From Streptomyces sp. CGMCC 4.7035 (lineage in GTDB: Bacteria > Actinomycetota > Actinomycetes > Streptomycetales > Streptomycetaceae), in contig NZ_CP134053.1 of assembly GCF_031583065.1 (NCBI RefSeq), positions 5,249,001 through 5,313,000 of the forward strand: a DNA stretch of 64,000 nucleotides, written 5' to 3'. Numbering within the stretch: position 1 is the stretch's first letter; each line of letters opens with the position of its first letter. Of the stretch, positions 31,662 through 41,374 are shown one piece after another. The position numbers and the translations under genes are program-made. The notes beneath the pieces were generated by a model, which did not search any database, had not been told where the DNA came from, and was given only the letters and a program-made list of their open reading frames with translations.

Positions 31662-33860
31662 ATGGGCGACAAAGCGAACGTACACCCCGGGGCCGCCGGC
31701 AGGGCTACGGCGGCCGACCACCCCGCGTCCGTACGGAATGTGGTGCTGGTCGGCCACAGCGGATCGGGCAAGACGACTCTGGTGGAGGCTCTCGCGCTGA
31801 CAGCGGGAGCGGTGAACCGGGCGGGCCGTGTAGAGGACGGCGGCACCGTCTCGGACTACGACGACATCGAGCACCGGCAGCAGCGCTCGGTGCAACTCTC
31901 CCTGGTCCCGGTCGAGAGGGACGGGATCAAGATCAACCTGCTGGACACTCCTGGATACGCCGACTTCGTCGGGGAGCTCCGGGCCGGTCTGCGCGCGGCG
32001 GACGCGGCCCTCTTCGTCGTCTCGGCCTCGGACGGCGTGGACGGCTCGACGCGCATGGTCTGGGAGGAGTGCGCGGCCGTCGGCATGCCGCGCGCCATCG
32101 TGCTCACGCACCTGGAGGCCGCCCGGGCCGACTTCGAGGAGATGACCCGGGTCTGCGCGGAGGCGTTCGGCGGGGACGACCCCGACGCCGTACTTCCGCT
32201 GTACCTGCCGCTGCACGGCCCGCAGGGACCCGACGGGCACGCACCCGTGACCGGGCTGATCGGGCTGCTCACACAGAAGCTGTTCGACTACTCCTCCGGC
32301 GGGCGCAAGGAGTCCGAGCCGGGGCCCGACGAACTGCCGCTGATCGAGGAGGCCCGCAACCGGCTCATCGAGGGGATCATCGCGGAGAGCGAGGACGAGA
32401 CCCTCATGGACCGCTACCTGGGTGGCGAGGAGATCGAGCTCGACACGCTCGTGCAGGACCTGGAGCGGGCCGTCGCGCGCGGGACCTTCTTCCCGGTCCT
32501 GGCCGCCGCGCCCGCCGCCGAGGGCGCCCGCCAGGGCCTCGGCACGGTCGAACTGCTCGAACTGGTCACCGGCGGCTTCCCGACCCCCCTGGAGCGGGAG
32601 GCGCCCACGGTCACCACGCCGGACGGCAAGCCGCGTGAGCTCAGGCTCTGCGACCCGGACGGGCCCCTCGTGGCGGAGGTCGTGAAGACGGCGTCCGACC
32701 CCTACGTGGGTCGTGTCTCGCTGGTCCGCGTGTTCTCGGGCACCCTGCGCCCCGACGAGACGGTCCATGTGTCAGGGCACGGGCTGACCGACCGCGGGCA
32801 CGAGGACCACGACGTCGACGAGCGCATCGGCGCCCTGTCCGCGCCGTTCGGCAAACAGCAGCGCCCGCTGAGCCACTGCATCGCGGGCGATCTGGCGTCC
32901 GTGGCGAAGCTGAACCGGGCCGAGACCGGCGACACGCTCTCGGCCAAGGACGACCCGCTGCTCATGGAGCCCTGGGAGATGCCCGACCCGCTGCTGCCGC
33001 TCGCCATCCAGGCGCACAGCAAGCCGGACGAGGACAAGCTCAGCCAGGGGCTCGCACGGCTGGTCGCCGAGGATCCGACCATGCGGCTCGAACAGAACCA
33101 GGACACCCACCAGGTGGTGCTGTGGTGTCTGGGCGAGGCACACGCGGACGTCGCCCTGGAGCGGCTGCGCAGCCGGTACGGCGTCCGGGTGGACGTAGTC
33201 CCGCACAAGGTCTCCCTCCGGGAGACGTTCGCGGGCAGGTCCGCCGGTCGCGGCCGCCATGTGAAGCAGTCAGGCGGGCACGGTCAGTACGCGATCTGCG
33301 AGATCGAGGTCGAACCGCTGCCCGGCGGCTCCGGCATCGAGTTCGTGGACAAGGTGGTCGGCGGGGCCGTGCCGCGGCAGTTCATCCCGTCCGTGGAGAA
33401 GGGCGTCCGCGCCCAGGCCGCCAAGGGCGTGGCCCTGGGCCATCCCCTGGTCGACGTCCGGGTCACGCTCCTCGACGGCAAGGCGCACTCCGTGGACTCC
33501 TCCGACGCCGCGTTCCAGACGGCGGGCGCGCTCGCCCTGCGCGAGGCGGCGGCCGACACCAAGATCCATCTCCTGGAGCCGGTCGCCGAGGTGTCGGTGC
33601 TCGTCGGCGACGACTACGTGGGCGCCGTGATGAGCGACCTGTCCGGGCGGCGCGGGCGGGTGCTCGGCACCGAGCAGACGCCCGGCGGGCGAACCCTCGT
33701 ACGGGCCGAGGTGCCGGAGATCGAGATCGGCCGGTACGCGGTCGACCTGCGCTCCCTCTCGCACGGCACCGCTCGCTTCAGCCGCTCCTACGTACGGCAC
33801 GAACCGATGCCGCCGCAGCTCGCCGAGAAGATCCGCGAACAGGGGAAGGACGCCTCGTAG
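31662..33860 (+). CDS. EF-G-like GTPase with degenerate G4 motif
   Basis: 732 residues from the ATG at 31662, with GGGAGG 8 nt upstream. Five-domain EF-G layout. G1 is GHSGSGKTTLVEAL, G3 is LLDTPGYADFVGEL. The G4 position reads VLTHLEAARADF, where canonical EF-G has NKMD. Switch I reads EHRQQRSVQLSL in place of ERGITI. Domains IV-V show GHGQYAICEIEVEPL and RRGRVLGTEQTPGGRTLV. So nucleotide specificity and the GTPase trigger are probably changed. This is a known actinobacterial EF-G paralogue; its role on the ribosome is unclear. Confidence 0.9.
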   Translation: MGDKANVHPGAAGRATAADHPASVRNVVLVGHSGSGKTTLVEALALTAGAVNRAGRVEDGGTVSDYDDIEHRQQRSVQLSLVPVERDGIKINLLDTPGYADFVGELRAGLRAADAALFVVSASDGVDGSTRMVWEECAAVGMPRAIVLTHLEAARADFEEMTRVCAEAFGGDDPDAVLPLYLPLHGPQGPDGHAPVTGLIGLLTQKLFDYSSGGRKESEPGPDELPLIEEARNRLIEGIIAESEDETLMDRYLGGEEIELDTLVQDLERAVARGTFFPVLAAAPAAEGARQGLGTVELLELVTGGFPTPLEREAPTVTTPDGKPRELRLCDPDGPLVAEVVKTASDPYVGRVSLVRVFSGTLRPDETVHVSGHGLTDRGHEDHDVDERIGALSAPFGKQQRPLSHCIAGDLASVAKLNRAETGDTLSAKDDPLLMEPWEMPDPLLPLAIQAHSKPDEDKLSQGLARLVAEDPTMRLEQNQDTHQVVLWCLGEAHADVALERLRSRYGVRVDVVPHKVSLRETFAGRSAGRGRHVKQSGGHGQYAICEIEVEPLPGGSGIEFVDKVVGGAVPRQFIPSVEKGVRAQAAKGVALGHPLVDVRVTLLDGKAHSVDSSDAAFQTAGALALREAAADTKIHLLEPVAEVSVLVGDDYVGAVMSDLSGRRGRVLGTEQTPGGRTLVRAEVPEIEIGRYAVDLRSLSHGTARFSRSYVRHEPMPPQLAEKIREQGKDAS

Positions 33861-33871
33861 TTGAAGCCTCG

Positions 33872-33910
33872 TTCGGCTCCCCTCCCGTCGGCGACGGGAG
33901 GGGAGCCGAA
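33872..33910 (+). terminator. Strong terminator after the EF-G-like gene
   Basis: Perfect 18-bp stem TTCGGCTCCCCTCCCGTC / GACGGGAGGGGAGCCGAA with a 3-nt loop, 12 bp past the stop. Confidence 0.92.
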
Positions 33911-33935
33911 GGGGCGCGCCGGTGTCGAGAGCACC

Positions 33936-33969
33936 GGGGGTCCCCGCTACTCGAAGAGCTTGGGTGAGG
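33936..33969 (-). repeat. Hairpin repeat, degenerate copy h (reverse orientation)
   Basis: On the minus strand: CCTCACCCAAGCTCTTCGAG then TAGCGGGGACCCCC. It keeps the AAGCTCTTCGAG core and the GGGGACCCCC arm, but the first C arm is broken by substitutions. Confidence 0.65.
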
Positions 33970-34090
33970 AGGCGCGAAGCGCTGAGCACGGTCGGGCTCT
34001 CGGCACCGGCCGAGGCGCCCCATAGGCCAACGAGCATGGAAAGAAGTGCTTCTGGGCCGTCCGCCGACGAATGTCGGTGCCTGCGGATAC

Positions 34091-34124
34091 GCTGATCACC
34101 TGATCAAGTTGACGCGTGATCAGC
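34091..34124. promoter_or_regulatory. 9-bp inverted repeat with 16-nt spacer
   Basis: GCTGATCAC (34091-34099) and GTGATCAGC (34116-34124) with an additional CTGATCA between. This could be a two-site operator upstream of the membrane-protein gene at 34206. No regulator gene is adjacent. Confidence 0.45.
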
Positions 34125-34130
34125 ACGATG

Positions 34131-34145
34131 ACCTGTTCAACAGGT
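34131..34145. promoter_or_regulatory. Perfect palindrome ACCTGTTCAACAGGT
   Basis: 15-bp perfect palindrome with a one-base centre, 60 bp upstream of the start at 34206. It looks like the binding site of a dimeric regulator. Confidence 0.5.
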
Positions 34146-34205
34146 GTGCGGGGCAAGGAAGTCGGGAAAGGCCGCAAGAGCGGGTTCGGCGGCGAGGGGG
34201 CGGCA

Positions 34206-35864
34206 GTGACGGACGGATTCGATTTCAGTCCCGGGGCGCAGGTGCCCCTCTCGGGCTCCGCGGGCCAGACGGCCGCGACCTACGCCCTGGCCTCGGCGGC
34301 CTACCGGGAGGACGACGAGGTCACGAAGATCCTCGAAGCCGACAACGAGTGGCACCAGTCGACAGTCAAGGCCCCTCGTCCATGGGCGAAGATCCTCCGC
34401 CCCAGGCTCGGTGAGGCCTACTCCCGCGCGGTGATCGACCGCATGCTGGGCGCCGGCCGCAAGCCTCTCATCCAGTCTTTCGGCACCGAGCCGCAGGTGG
34501 TCGTGGAGCACTGCCTGGCGGCACACCGCATCCGCCGGGAGCGCGACAACTGGCTCACGGCGGTGATGGTCCTGTGCGGGGTGCTGTTCCTGCCGGGCCT
34601 CCTTGTGTGGCTGCTGGTCTTCCAGCTCCGGACCACCCTCGGCAAGCGGCAGGACAAGCGCGCCGGGGCCCTCGCCACGACCCTCCTGGTCGGCGTCGGC
34701 GCCCTGGCCGTGATCTTCCTGATCCGCATGCCGTTCACGGGTTTCTGGGCGTGGTACGCGCGCGCGGCGGTGGTCCTGCCGGTCGTCGGCTGGTTCTGGG
34801 CCAAGCAGATCTGCGAACGCACGGCGAAGGACCTGCGCGAGCGCTGGGACAGCCTGCTCGCCGGCGGTGGCCTGGGCGCCAAGATCCCCGAGGCGGTGCC
34901 CGGCAACCCCGGCGACGCGGCCGAGCAGTTGCGCAAGGAGCTCGCCCGGCTGAGCGCCGAGCAGCGCTCCAACTCCGTCTTCTACGCCGGTCCCAAGGGC
35001 ATCCTCGGCATGGGCACGCGCTGGGGCAGCTGGCAGCTGGCCGAGGACCTGGTCTCCGCCGAGCCGGGCAAGGATTTCCACCCTTTCCGCAGCTGGGACG
35101 TCATCACCGCGATCCAAGGCGGCCTGGCGATGCTGGAGCGGACCTCCATCAACACCGGCGGCTTCCCGAAGCCCTCGATAACGCACTGGATCGTCACACC
35201 GATCGGGGAGAACGCGAAGGAGGTGTCCCGGCCGACCGGCACCGACGTGGACGCGTACACGATCAAGACCCATGCGATACAGGACATCTGCAACAAGCAG
35301 CAGTTCGGCAGCGGTGACCGGCACTACCTCGGCGTCCAGTGGACGTTGTGGGACGGCCAGTTGATCATCACCATGCTCATCACGGTGACGGTGCTGCACG
35401 ACACCCTGCGCATCGAGGTCACCGGGCACGCCCTGGGACCCGTCAACGCCCTGTTCACCACGAAGCCCGCGGCTAAGGAGAAGGAGGTCGCGAAGGCGGT
35501 CAAGTTCTGGGAGACCCGCAAGGTGAAGCTGCCGCTGGTCGACGCCGACGAGGTCGTACGGCTCGCCGCACGCGCCCCGCTCACCTGGTATCCGCCGCTC
35601 CTCAACTGGCTCGGCGGCTCCCTGACCCTCCCGGAGCCGTTCGGTCTGCGCCATGCCTGGGCCGACCAGCCCTGGCGTCACCGCTTCATGGCCGACGACG
35701 CGCTGCGCGCGGCCACGCCGGTGCTGCGTGTGGTGCACGCGGCGGCGATCCGGGTCCTCAAGGACAACGGGGTGGACGTGGAGAAGTTCGGGACGCGGTC
35801 GTCGTTCCTGAGCACGCAGGTTCAGGATGTGGCGCCGCGGAAGGCTGACCTCTACGACGCGTAG
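34206..35864 (+). CDS. Membrane protein of unknown function
   Basis: 552 residues from the GTG at 34206, with GAGGGGGCGG upstream. N-terminal soluble part, then helices at about 115-140 (AVMVLCGVLFLPGLLVWLLVFQL), 155-175 (ATTLLVGVGALAVIFLI), 180-200 (YARAAVVLPVVGWFWA) and one near 390 (QLIITMLITVTVLH). I see no catalytic motif. Between the helices lies a soluble region including FRSWDVITAIQGGLAMLERTS. It is preceded by two palindromic sites, and no operon partner is evident. Confidence 0.8.
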   Translation: MTDGFDFSPGAQVPLSGSAGQTAATYALASAAYREDDEVTKILEADNEWHQSTVKAPRPWAKILRPRLGEAYSRAVIDRMLGAGRKPLIQSFGTEPQVVVEHCLAAHRIRRERDNWLTAVMVLCGVLFLPGLLVWLLVFQLRTTLGKRQDKRAGALATTLLVGVGALAVIFLIRMPFTGFWAWYARAAVVLPVVGWFWAKQICERTAKDLRERWDSLLAGGGLGAKIPEAVPGNPGDAAEQLRKELARLSAEQRSNSVFYAGPKGILGMGTRWGSWQLAEDLVSAEPGKDFHPFRSWDVITAIQGGLAMLERTSINTGGFPKPSITHWIVTPIGENAKEVSRPTGTDVDAYTIKTHAIQDICNKQQFGSGDRHYLGVQWTLWDGQLIITMLITVTVLHDTLRIEVTGHALGPVNALFTTKPAAKEKEVAKAVKFWETRKVKLPLVDADEVVRLAARAPLTWYPPLLNWLGGSLTLPEPFGLRHAWADQPWRHRFMADDALRAATPVLRVVHAAAIRVLKDNGVDVEKFGTRSSFLSTQVQDVAPRKADLYDA

Positions 35865-35944
35865 TGCCCCTCGCTTTCGAAGGCACCCGGTACTGCAGCG
35901 GGAGGGCACGCGATCCGGCGCTGACCGGTGCCGCTGCGCCCACC

Positions 35945-35984
35945 CTCCCCCACGCTCGGCTTCGCTCGCGCGGGGGACCCCCAT
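35945..35984 (+). repeat. CCCCCA...GGGGGACCCCCAT hairpin repeat, copy d
   Basis: CTCCCCCACGCTCGGCTTCG then CTCGCGCGGGGGACCCCCAT, located between convergent genes, so also a likely terminator. Confidence 0.8.
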
Positions 35985-35993
35985 CGCCCCAGC

Positions 35994-36013
35994 GGCACGA
36001 CTGCCCGCAGCTA
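35994..36013. repeat. 20-bp sequence also found at 62631-62650
   Basis: GGCACGACTGCCCGCAGCTA is identical at both places. Each lies about 10 bp or less from a CCCCCA-type hairpin repeat (copies d and f), so it is probably part of a larger element. Here its last bases form the stop codon of the HIT gene. Confidence 0.75.
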
Positions 36014-36556
36014 GGCAGGCCAGGCCTCCGCCAGCATCTTCCTCGTGTCGGCCAGCAGCTGCGGCAGTACCTTCGTGTGGCCCACCACCGGCATGAAGTT
36101 CGTGTCGCCGCCCCAGCGCGGGACGATGTGCTGGTGCAGGTGGGCGGCGATGCCCGCGCCGGCGACCGTGCCCTGGTTCATGCCGATGTTGAAGCCGTGG
36201 GCCCCGGAGGCCGTGCGCAGGGCGGTCATCGCCTGCTTGGTCAGCTCGGCGAGTTCCGCGGTCTCCGGCTCGGTGAGGTCCGTGTAGTCGGCGACGTGGC
36301 GGTAGGGCACGACCATCAGGTGGCCGCCGTTGTACGGGTACAGGTTGAGGACGGCGTACACCTGCTCCCCGCGCTTGACGATCAGCCCGTCCTCGTCGGA
36401 CTTGGCCGGGATGGAGCAGAACGGGCAGCCGTCGTCGGCTCCCGGACCGGTCGGCTTGTTCTCGCCCTGGATGTACGCCATCCGGTGGGGCGTCCACAGG
36501 CGCTGGAACGCGTCCTGCGTCCCCACTCCGATCTGCTGCTCCGGCTCACTCGTCAT
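36011..36556 (-). CDS. HIT domain hydrolase
   Basis: 181 residues from the ATG at 36556 (TSEPEQQIGVGTQDAFQRLW); an in-frame ATG at 36568 adds four. Contains the Cys-x2-Cys pair CPFCSIP, the N-terminal HIT region VYAVLNLYPYNGGHLMVVPYRHV, and the histidine triad HLHQHIVPRWGG. Related to diadenosine tetraphosphate phosphorylase/HIT proteins that act on nucleoside 5'-phosphoramidates or ApnA. The gene's stop overlaps the 20-bp repeat. Confidence 0.92.
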   Translation of the reverse strand: MTSEPEQQIGVGTQDAFQRLWTPHRMAYIQGENKPTGPGADDGCPFCSIPAKSDEDGLIVKRGEQVYAVLNLYPYNGGHLMVVPYRHVADYTDLTEPETAELAELTKQAMTALRTASGAHGFNIGMNQGTVAGAGIAAHLHQHIVPRWGGDTNFMPVVGHTKVLPQLLADTRKMLAEAWPA

Positions 36557-36635
36557 GATGTGCAGCATATGGCTTCGCCCGTTCGCGGCGTGTCGGCGGG
36601 GCTCGGGCAAAACCGTCCGGGGCGAAGCTGGGCCG

Positions 36636-37310
36636 ATGGACGACGACAGCCGTACGGCCCGTTGGGAGCTGCGGGCAGGGGTCCCGCTCGGGGTGGCCTC
36701 ACTGCTCTTTCTGGTCTCGTACGCGGTGCGGGTCCTGGGCGAGGGGCTGCCCCAGCCGGTGCGCGATCTGTGCCTGGCGGTCGCGTACGCGACGTGGTCG
36801 CTGTTCGTCGTCGACTACGCGGTGCGCTGGCGTCTGAGCGGCCAGGGGCTGCGCTTCGTCCACCGGCACCTGCTGGACTCGGTGGTCGTGCTGCTGCCGC
36901 TCCTGCGGCCGGTACGCGTCGTGCGGGTCTACGACGCCTGGCAGCGGCGCATGCCCGGGCAGCCCCAGATGTCCCTCCAGGGGCGGGTGATGCTGTACGC
37001 GGGCCTGTCGTCCACGCTGCTCGGCTTCGCCTCCGCCCTTTCCGTGTACCACTACGAGCACAGGGACCCGCACGCGACGATCCGCACGTTCGGCGACTCG
37101 CTGTGGTGGGCGGCGTCCACCCTGTCGACCGTGGGCTACGGCGACGTCGCCCCGGTCACGCCGCTGGGGCGGCTGATCGCGGTGGTCCTGATGGGCTGCG
37201 GCCTGGCCCTGCTGGGCGCGGTGACGGGCTCGTTCTCGTCGTGGCTGATGCAGCGGTTCGCGCTCCGGGACGACGCCGCAGGAGACGCCGGAGGGCCCCC
37301 GGGGAGCTGA
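36636..37310 (+). CDS. Potassium channel (voltage-gated-like, 6TM)
   Basis: 224 residues. Transmembrane segments include ASLLFLVSYAVRVLG and AYATWSLFVVDYAVRWRLS. An S4-like basic segment is PLLRPVRVVRVYDAWQRR. The pore loop FGDSLWWAASTLSTVGYGDVAPVTPLG carries the TVGYGD selectivity filter. The last helix is RLIAVVLMGCGLALLGAVTGSFSSWL. It is divergent from the HIT gene. Confidence 0.93.
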   Translation: MDDDSRTARWELRAGVPLGVASLLFLVSYAVRVLGEGLPQPVRDLCLAVAYATWSLFVVDYAVRWRLSGQGLRFVHRHLLDSVVVLLPLLRPVRVVRVYDAWQRRMPGQPQMSLQGRVMLYAGLSSTLLGFASALSVYHYEHRDPHATIRTFGDSLWWAASTLSTVGYGDVAPVTPLGRLIAVVLMGCGLALLGAVTGSFSSWLMQRFALRDDAAGDAGGPPGS

Positions 37311-37328
37311 ACTCCCCAAGGGCCCTCC
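37290..37328. terminator. Bidirectional terminator between the channel gene and thrS
   Basis: GGAGGGCCC-CC-GGGGAG paired with CTCCCC-AA-GGGCCCTCC: 9 bp plus 6 bp with a CC/AA internal mismatch. It overlaps the 3' end of the channel gene, and both genes converge here. Confidence 0.8.
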
Positions 37329-37340
37329 CTCATGTGCGGG

Positions 37341-39317
37341 TCAGACCTGCTCCCGCTCCTCGACGACCTTCACGATCTTCGCGATGGCCTCGTCGAACGG
37401 GATGCCGTTCTCCTGCGAACCGTCCCGGAAGCGGAACGAGACCGAACCGGCCGACATGTCCTCGTCGCCCGCGATGACCATGAAGGGCACCTTCTGCTTC
37501 TGGGCGTTGCGGATCTTCTTCTGCATGCGGTCCGAGGAGGAGTCCACCTCGACGCGCAGCCCCTTCTTCCGGGCCTCCGCGGCGAACTTCTCCAGGTACT
37601 CCACGTGCGCGTCGCCGATCGGGATGCCGACCGCCTGCACCGGGGCCAGCCACGCCGGGAACGCGCCCGCGTAGTGCTCAAGAAGCACCGCGAAGAAGCG
37701 CTCGATCGAGCCGAAGAGGGCGCGGTGGATCATGACCGGACGCTGCTTCGAACCGTCGGGGCCCGTGTATTCCAGGTCGAAGCGCTCCGGCAGGTTGAAG
37801 TCGAGCTGGATCGTCGACATCTGCCAGGTGCGGCCGATGGCGTCCTTCGCCTGGACCGAGATCTTCGGGCCGTAGAAGGCCGCGCCGCCCGGGTCCGGGA
37901 CCAGCGGGAGGCCCTGCTTCTCGGCGACCTGGCGGAGGGTCTCGGTGGCCTCCTCCCAGACCTCGTCCGAGCCGACGAACTTCTCCGGGTCCTTGGTGGA
38001 CAGCTCCAGGTAGAAGTCGGTCAGACCGTAGTCGCGCAGCAGCCCCAGCACGAAGGTGAGCGTCTTGTCGAGCTCCTCCGACATCTGCTCGCGCGTGCAG
38101 TAGATGTGCGCGTCGTCCTGGGTGAAGCCGCGGGCGCGGGTCAGGCCGTGCACGACGCCCGACTTCTCGTACCGGTACACGGTCCCGAACTCGAACAGGC
38201 GCAGCGGGAGCTCACGGTAGGAGCGGCCGCGCGCGTCGAAGATCAGGTTGTGCATCGGGCAGTTCATGGGCTTGAGGTAGTAGTCCACGCCCTCGTCGAG
38301 CTGCATGGGCGGGTACATGCCCTCGGCGTACCAGTCCAGGTGGCCCGACGTCTCGAAGAGCTTCCCCTTCGTCGCGTGCGGGGTGTAGACGAACTCGTAG
38401 CCCTCTTCCTCGTGGCGGCGCCGCGAGTAGTCCTCCATCACCCTGCGGACGATGCCGCCCTTGGGGTGGAAGACGGCGAGGCCGGAACCGATCTGCTCCG
38501 GGATGGAGAACAGGTCCAGCTCGTTGCCCAGCTTGCGGTGGTCGCGCTTCTCGGCCTCGGCGAGGAAGTCCAGGTACGCCTTCAGCTCGTCCTTGGACGG
38601 CCAGGCGGTGCCGTAGATGCGCTGGAGCATCGGGTTCTTCTCGCTGCCGCGCCAGTAGGCGGCCGCGTTGCGCATCAGCTTGAACGCCGGGATGTTCCGG
38701 GTGGAGGGCAGGTGGGGACCGCGGCAGAGGTCCTTCCAGCACAGCTCGCCGGTCTTGGCGTCCAGGTTGTCGTAGATCGTCAGCTCGCCGGCGCCGACCT
38801 CGACGTCCGCGCCGTCGTCGCTGGATGCCGAGCCCTTGAGGCCGATCAGCTCCAGCTTGTAGGGCTCCTTCGCGAGCTCCTCGCGGGCGGCCTCGTCGGT
38901 GACCACGCGGCGGGCGAAGCGCTGGCCGCGCTTCTGGATCTCCTGCATCTTCTTCTCGATGGCCTTGAGATCCTCGGGCGTGAACGGCTTCTCGACGTCG
39001 AAGTCGTAGTAGAAGCCGTCCTTGACCGGCGGGCCGATGCCCAGCTTGGCCTCGGGGAACAGCTCCTGCACGGCCTGGGCCATCACGTGCGCGGTGGAGT
39101 GGCGCAGGATGCCCAGGCCGTCCTCGGAGGAGATCTCCACGCCCTCGACGGTCTCGCCGTCCCGCACCTCGTACGAGAGGTCCTTCAGCTCACCGGCCAC
39201 GCGCGCGGCGATGATCGAGCGCTCGCCGGCGAAGAGCTCGGCGGCCGTAGTGCCCGTCGTCACCACGCGCTCTTCCCGCTCGGAATCGCGTTGGATGATC
39301 ACACGGACGTCTGACAC
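37341..39317 (-). CDS. thrS: Threonyl-tRNA synthetase
   Basis: 658 residues; GTG start with AGGAG 9 nt upstream. N-terminal TGS domain ([20 protein letters not shown]), then the editing domain ([16 protein letters not shown], with HxxxH, and [14 protein letters not shown]). Class II core: [30 protein letters not shown] [18 protein letters not shown], motif 2 [30 protein letters not shown], then [16 protein letters not shown]. The anticodon-binding domain follows. Confidence 0.97.
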   Translation of the reverse strand: MSDVRVIIQRDSEREERVVTTGTTAAELFAGERSIIAARVAGELKDLSYEVRDGETVEGVEISSEDGLGILRHSTAHVMAQAVQELFPEAKLGIGPPVKDGFYYDFDVEKPFTPEDLKAIEKKMQEIQKRGQRFARRVVTDEAAREELAKEPYKLELIGLKGSASSDDGADVEVGAGELTIYDNLDAKTGELCWKDLCRGPHLPSTRNIPAFKLMRNAAAYWRGSEKNPMLQRIYGTAWPSKDELKAYLDFLAEAEKRDHRKLGNELDLFSIPEQIGSGLAVFHPKGGIVRRVMEDYSRRRHEEEGYEFVYTPHATKGKLFETSGHLDWYAEGMYPPMQLDEGVDYYLKPMNCPMHNLIFDARGRSYRELPLRLFEFGTVYRYEKSGVVHGLTRARGFTQDDAHIYCTREQMSEELDKTLTFVLGLLRDYGLTDFYLELSTKDPEKFVGSDEVWEEATETLRQVAEKQGLPLVPDPGGAAFYGPKISVQAKDAIGRTWQMSTIQLDFNLPERFDLEYTGPDGSKQRPVMIHRALFGSIERFFAVLLEHYAGAFPAWLAPVQAVGIPIGDAHVEYLEKFAAEARKKGLRVEVDSSSDRMQKKIRNAQKQKVPFMVIAGDEDMSAGSVSFRFRDGSQENGIPFDEAIAKIVKVVEEREQV

Positions 39318-39416
39318 CGGTCTCTCCTGACTGCTGGTGGATGCGGCGCCATACCTGGAGCGCGCGCACTACCGGATCGTACCGACCCTCGGCCACCCTC
39401 CGCGAAACGGTCACCG

Positions 39417-40643
39417 TCAGTCCCCGTCGCATGCCTCTCCGAAGAAGTCCGCGTCCGTCGAGTTCTCCTGGATCGACTTCATCAGCCGGTCCCGCTCGGC
39501 GTCGTCGACCCGTACCGGCGCCACCCCGGAGGCGCCCGTGAGGCGCCGGAAGCCGCCCCGGCTCTCCAGCCGCCCGTGCACCCGCACCGGCAGTCCGACG
39601 AGGTGGGCGTGGCCCGCGATCCGGTACGACTCCTCGTCGAGCGTCATCCGTACGTGCGGCACCTCGGCCCCGGCGATGACCCTCATCCGTACGCTGCCCT
39701 CGCCGCGGGGCCCCGACCTGCGCAGCCGGACGACGGCCCCCGTGATCGACACCGGCACGGACGGCTCCTCGCGCAGATAGCGCGCCCCGGCCGCGCGCAG
39801 CGCCGGCAGGTCGCCCGGCGAGAACTCGACCGGCTCGACGGGCGTCGCACCGCCCTCGGGGACTGTGGCCGAGGGCGCCCATTCGACGGCGATGCGGGCG
39901 CCCTCGGACCCGCGCACCAGGGCGACCAGCGCCTCGGTCAGCTCGTGGCTCACGCCCGCCGCGACGGCCGCGTCGAAGGCGTCCATGCCACCGGTGGCCC
40001 GCTGGTAGTCGATGGCCTCCCGGACCGCGTACAGCGCCTGGTGCAGGCGTACGGCGAGCGGCCGGCCCGTCGGGACGGGCACGAAGGCGGTGAGCGTGCG
40101 GCCGCCGGGGGCCGCGCCGACCAGGATGTTCTCCAGGGACGCGGCAGCGCTCCCGCGGTGCCGGGCGCCGTAGTAGCCGGCACGCGCGCGTGTGGCGAGC
40201 GCGCCCGCCAGGAGCATTCGGCGGGCGGCGGTGCGCAGCTGGTCCTCGACGACCCAAGGCGCCGCGCCCGAGGGTCCCGTCGGCACGTCGCGCCACCAGT
40301 GGATCTCGTCGCTGGGCACGGCGAGCCCGGTCAGCACGTCGCGGGCCGAGGGCGAGCCGCTGCGGGAGAGCGCGAGGAGGGCCTCGCCGAGCAGGTCGTC
40401 GCTGTCGGGGAAGGCGCGGCTCTCCGGCACGAGCAGGCTCGTACCGCTGCCGCCCGGTCCCGGCGGGGTCCACCGGCCGTAGCGTCCGGCGGCGCCGCCG
40501 CGGCGCTGCCAGCCGTGGCGGCGCAGGAGGGCGCTGAGCACGGCGGGGTCGACCTGGTCGGGCGGGGGCGGCTGGGTCCACAGTGGCTCGACCGGGTGGG
40601 GCCGGACGGTGCGGGCCGCCTCGTCGAGGGGGCGGTGTGTCAC
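39417..40643 (-). CDS. Streptomyces-type hypothetical protein next to thrS
   Basis: 408 residues from the GTG at 40643 with GGGAGG upstream. Soluble and Ala/Arg-rich; begins THRPLDEAARTVRPHPVEPLWTQ. No recognised catalytic motif. A segment RRHGWQRRGGAAGRYGRWTPP and the conserved-looking VPTGRPLAVRLHQALYAVREAIDY are visible. Ends DADFFGEACDGD. The GTGA overlap with the DUF4365 gene upstream indicates joint translation. Confidence 0.78.
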   Translation of the reverse strand: MTHRPLDEAARTVRPHPVEPLWTQPPPPDQVDPAVLSALLRRHGWQRRGGAAGRYGRWTPPGPGGSGTSLLVPESRAFPDSDDLLGEALLALSRSGSPSARDVLTGLAVPSDEIHWWRDVPTGPSGAAPWVVEDQLRTAARRMLLAGALATRARAGYYGARHRGSAAASLENILVGAAPGGRTLTAFVPVPTGRPLAVRLHQALYAVREAIDYQRATGGMDAFDAAVAAGVSHELTEALVALVRGSEGARIAVEWAPSATVPEGGATPVEPVEFSPGDLPALRAAGARYLREEPSVPVSITGAVVRLRRSGPRGEGSVRMRVIAGAEVPHVRMTLDEESYRIAGHAHLVGLPVRVHGRLESRGGFRRLTGASGVAPVRVDDAERDRLMKSIQENSTDADFFGEACDGD

Positions 40644-41206
40644 GGTCTGCCTCCCGTTCCGACCCGGGTCATGATCTCGCAGAGCGCGCGGTCGTCGAAG
40701 ATGCGCGAGGTGGGGACGCGCACGGTGGTCCGGCGCCGGCCCGTGATCGGGTGTCCGGCGAGGTTGACCCAGTAGCAGCAGTGGCGCAGGTCGAGGCGGT
40801 CGTGGCTCGCGCGCAGCCAGTCGTCCTGCGCCCGGGGGACGATCATCACGACCAGGATCTTGTGGACCGAGACCGGGGTGCGGGCGAGCTTCGCCAGGTG
40901 GTCGTTGTCGAGCGTGAAGGAGAAGAAGGGTCCTGCCGGGTTGGGCGGTATCTGGTAGGTGCACTTGAGCTGCACCTTGATGGTGACCTCGTCGTCGACC
41001 GTGTGGCCCGGGGCGCTGTGGCTGACGTGCCAGTCGATGCCGTTGTCCGGAAAGGGCTGCGAGAGCGAGCAGCCGGCCGCCGCGGCGACCGCGTGCAGAT
41101 AGCCCACCTGCAGTGTCTCCATGCACGCGGTGGTGGCGAGTGTGCCGCGATGGGGTGCCGTCCGCTCGGGCAGCAGCCCGCCCCGCTCGGGCTGCGCTAT
41201 CACCAT
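40640..41206 (-). CDS. DUF4365-like protein
   Basis: 188 residues from the ATG at 41206. The visible pattern (GYLHAVAAAAGCSLSQPFPDNGIDWHV, then VKVQLKCTYQI-like TIKVQLKCTYQIPPN) matches the restriction-endonuclease-like DUF4365 fold: D in GIDWHV and the QxK in VQLKC. It may be a nuclease-like domain in a housekeeping context. Stop overlaps the next gene by 4 nt. Confidence 0.72.
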   Translation of the reverse strand: MVIAQPERGGLLPERTAPHRGTLATTACMETLQVGYLHAVAAAAGCSLSQPFPDNGIDWHVSHSAPGHTVDDEVTIKVQLKCTYQIPPNPAGPFFSFTLDNDHLAKLARTPVSVHKILVVMIVPRAQDDWLRASHDRLDLRHCCYWVNLAGHPITGRRRTTVRVPTSRIFDDRALCEIMTRVGTGGRP

Positions 41207-41374
41207 GACCAAACAGCCTTCCAGGCGAAGTCGAATCCCCGCACAGGCCCTGAACTGCAAAGACCCGTACTCCTGTTGTCTCCTTCCGGCGTACGGCGCA
41301 AACAGCCCGGGTATCACCAAACGGGCAGAAGACGGTGCGTCAGCTGCCATGGGTGAACGAGGGGTTGAGTTCGC

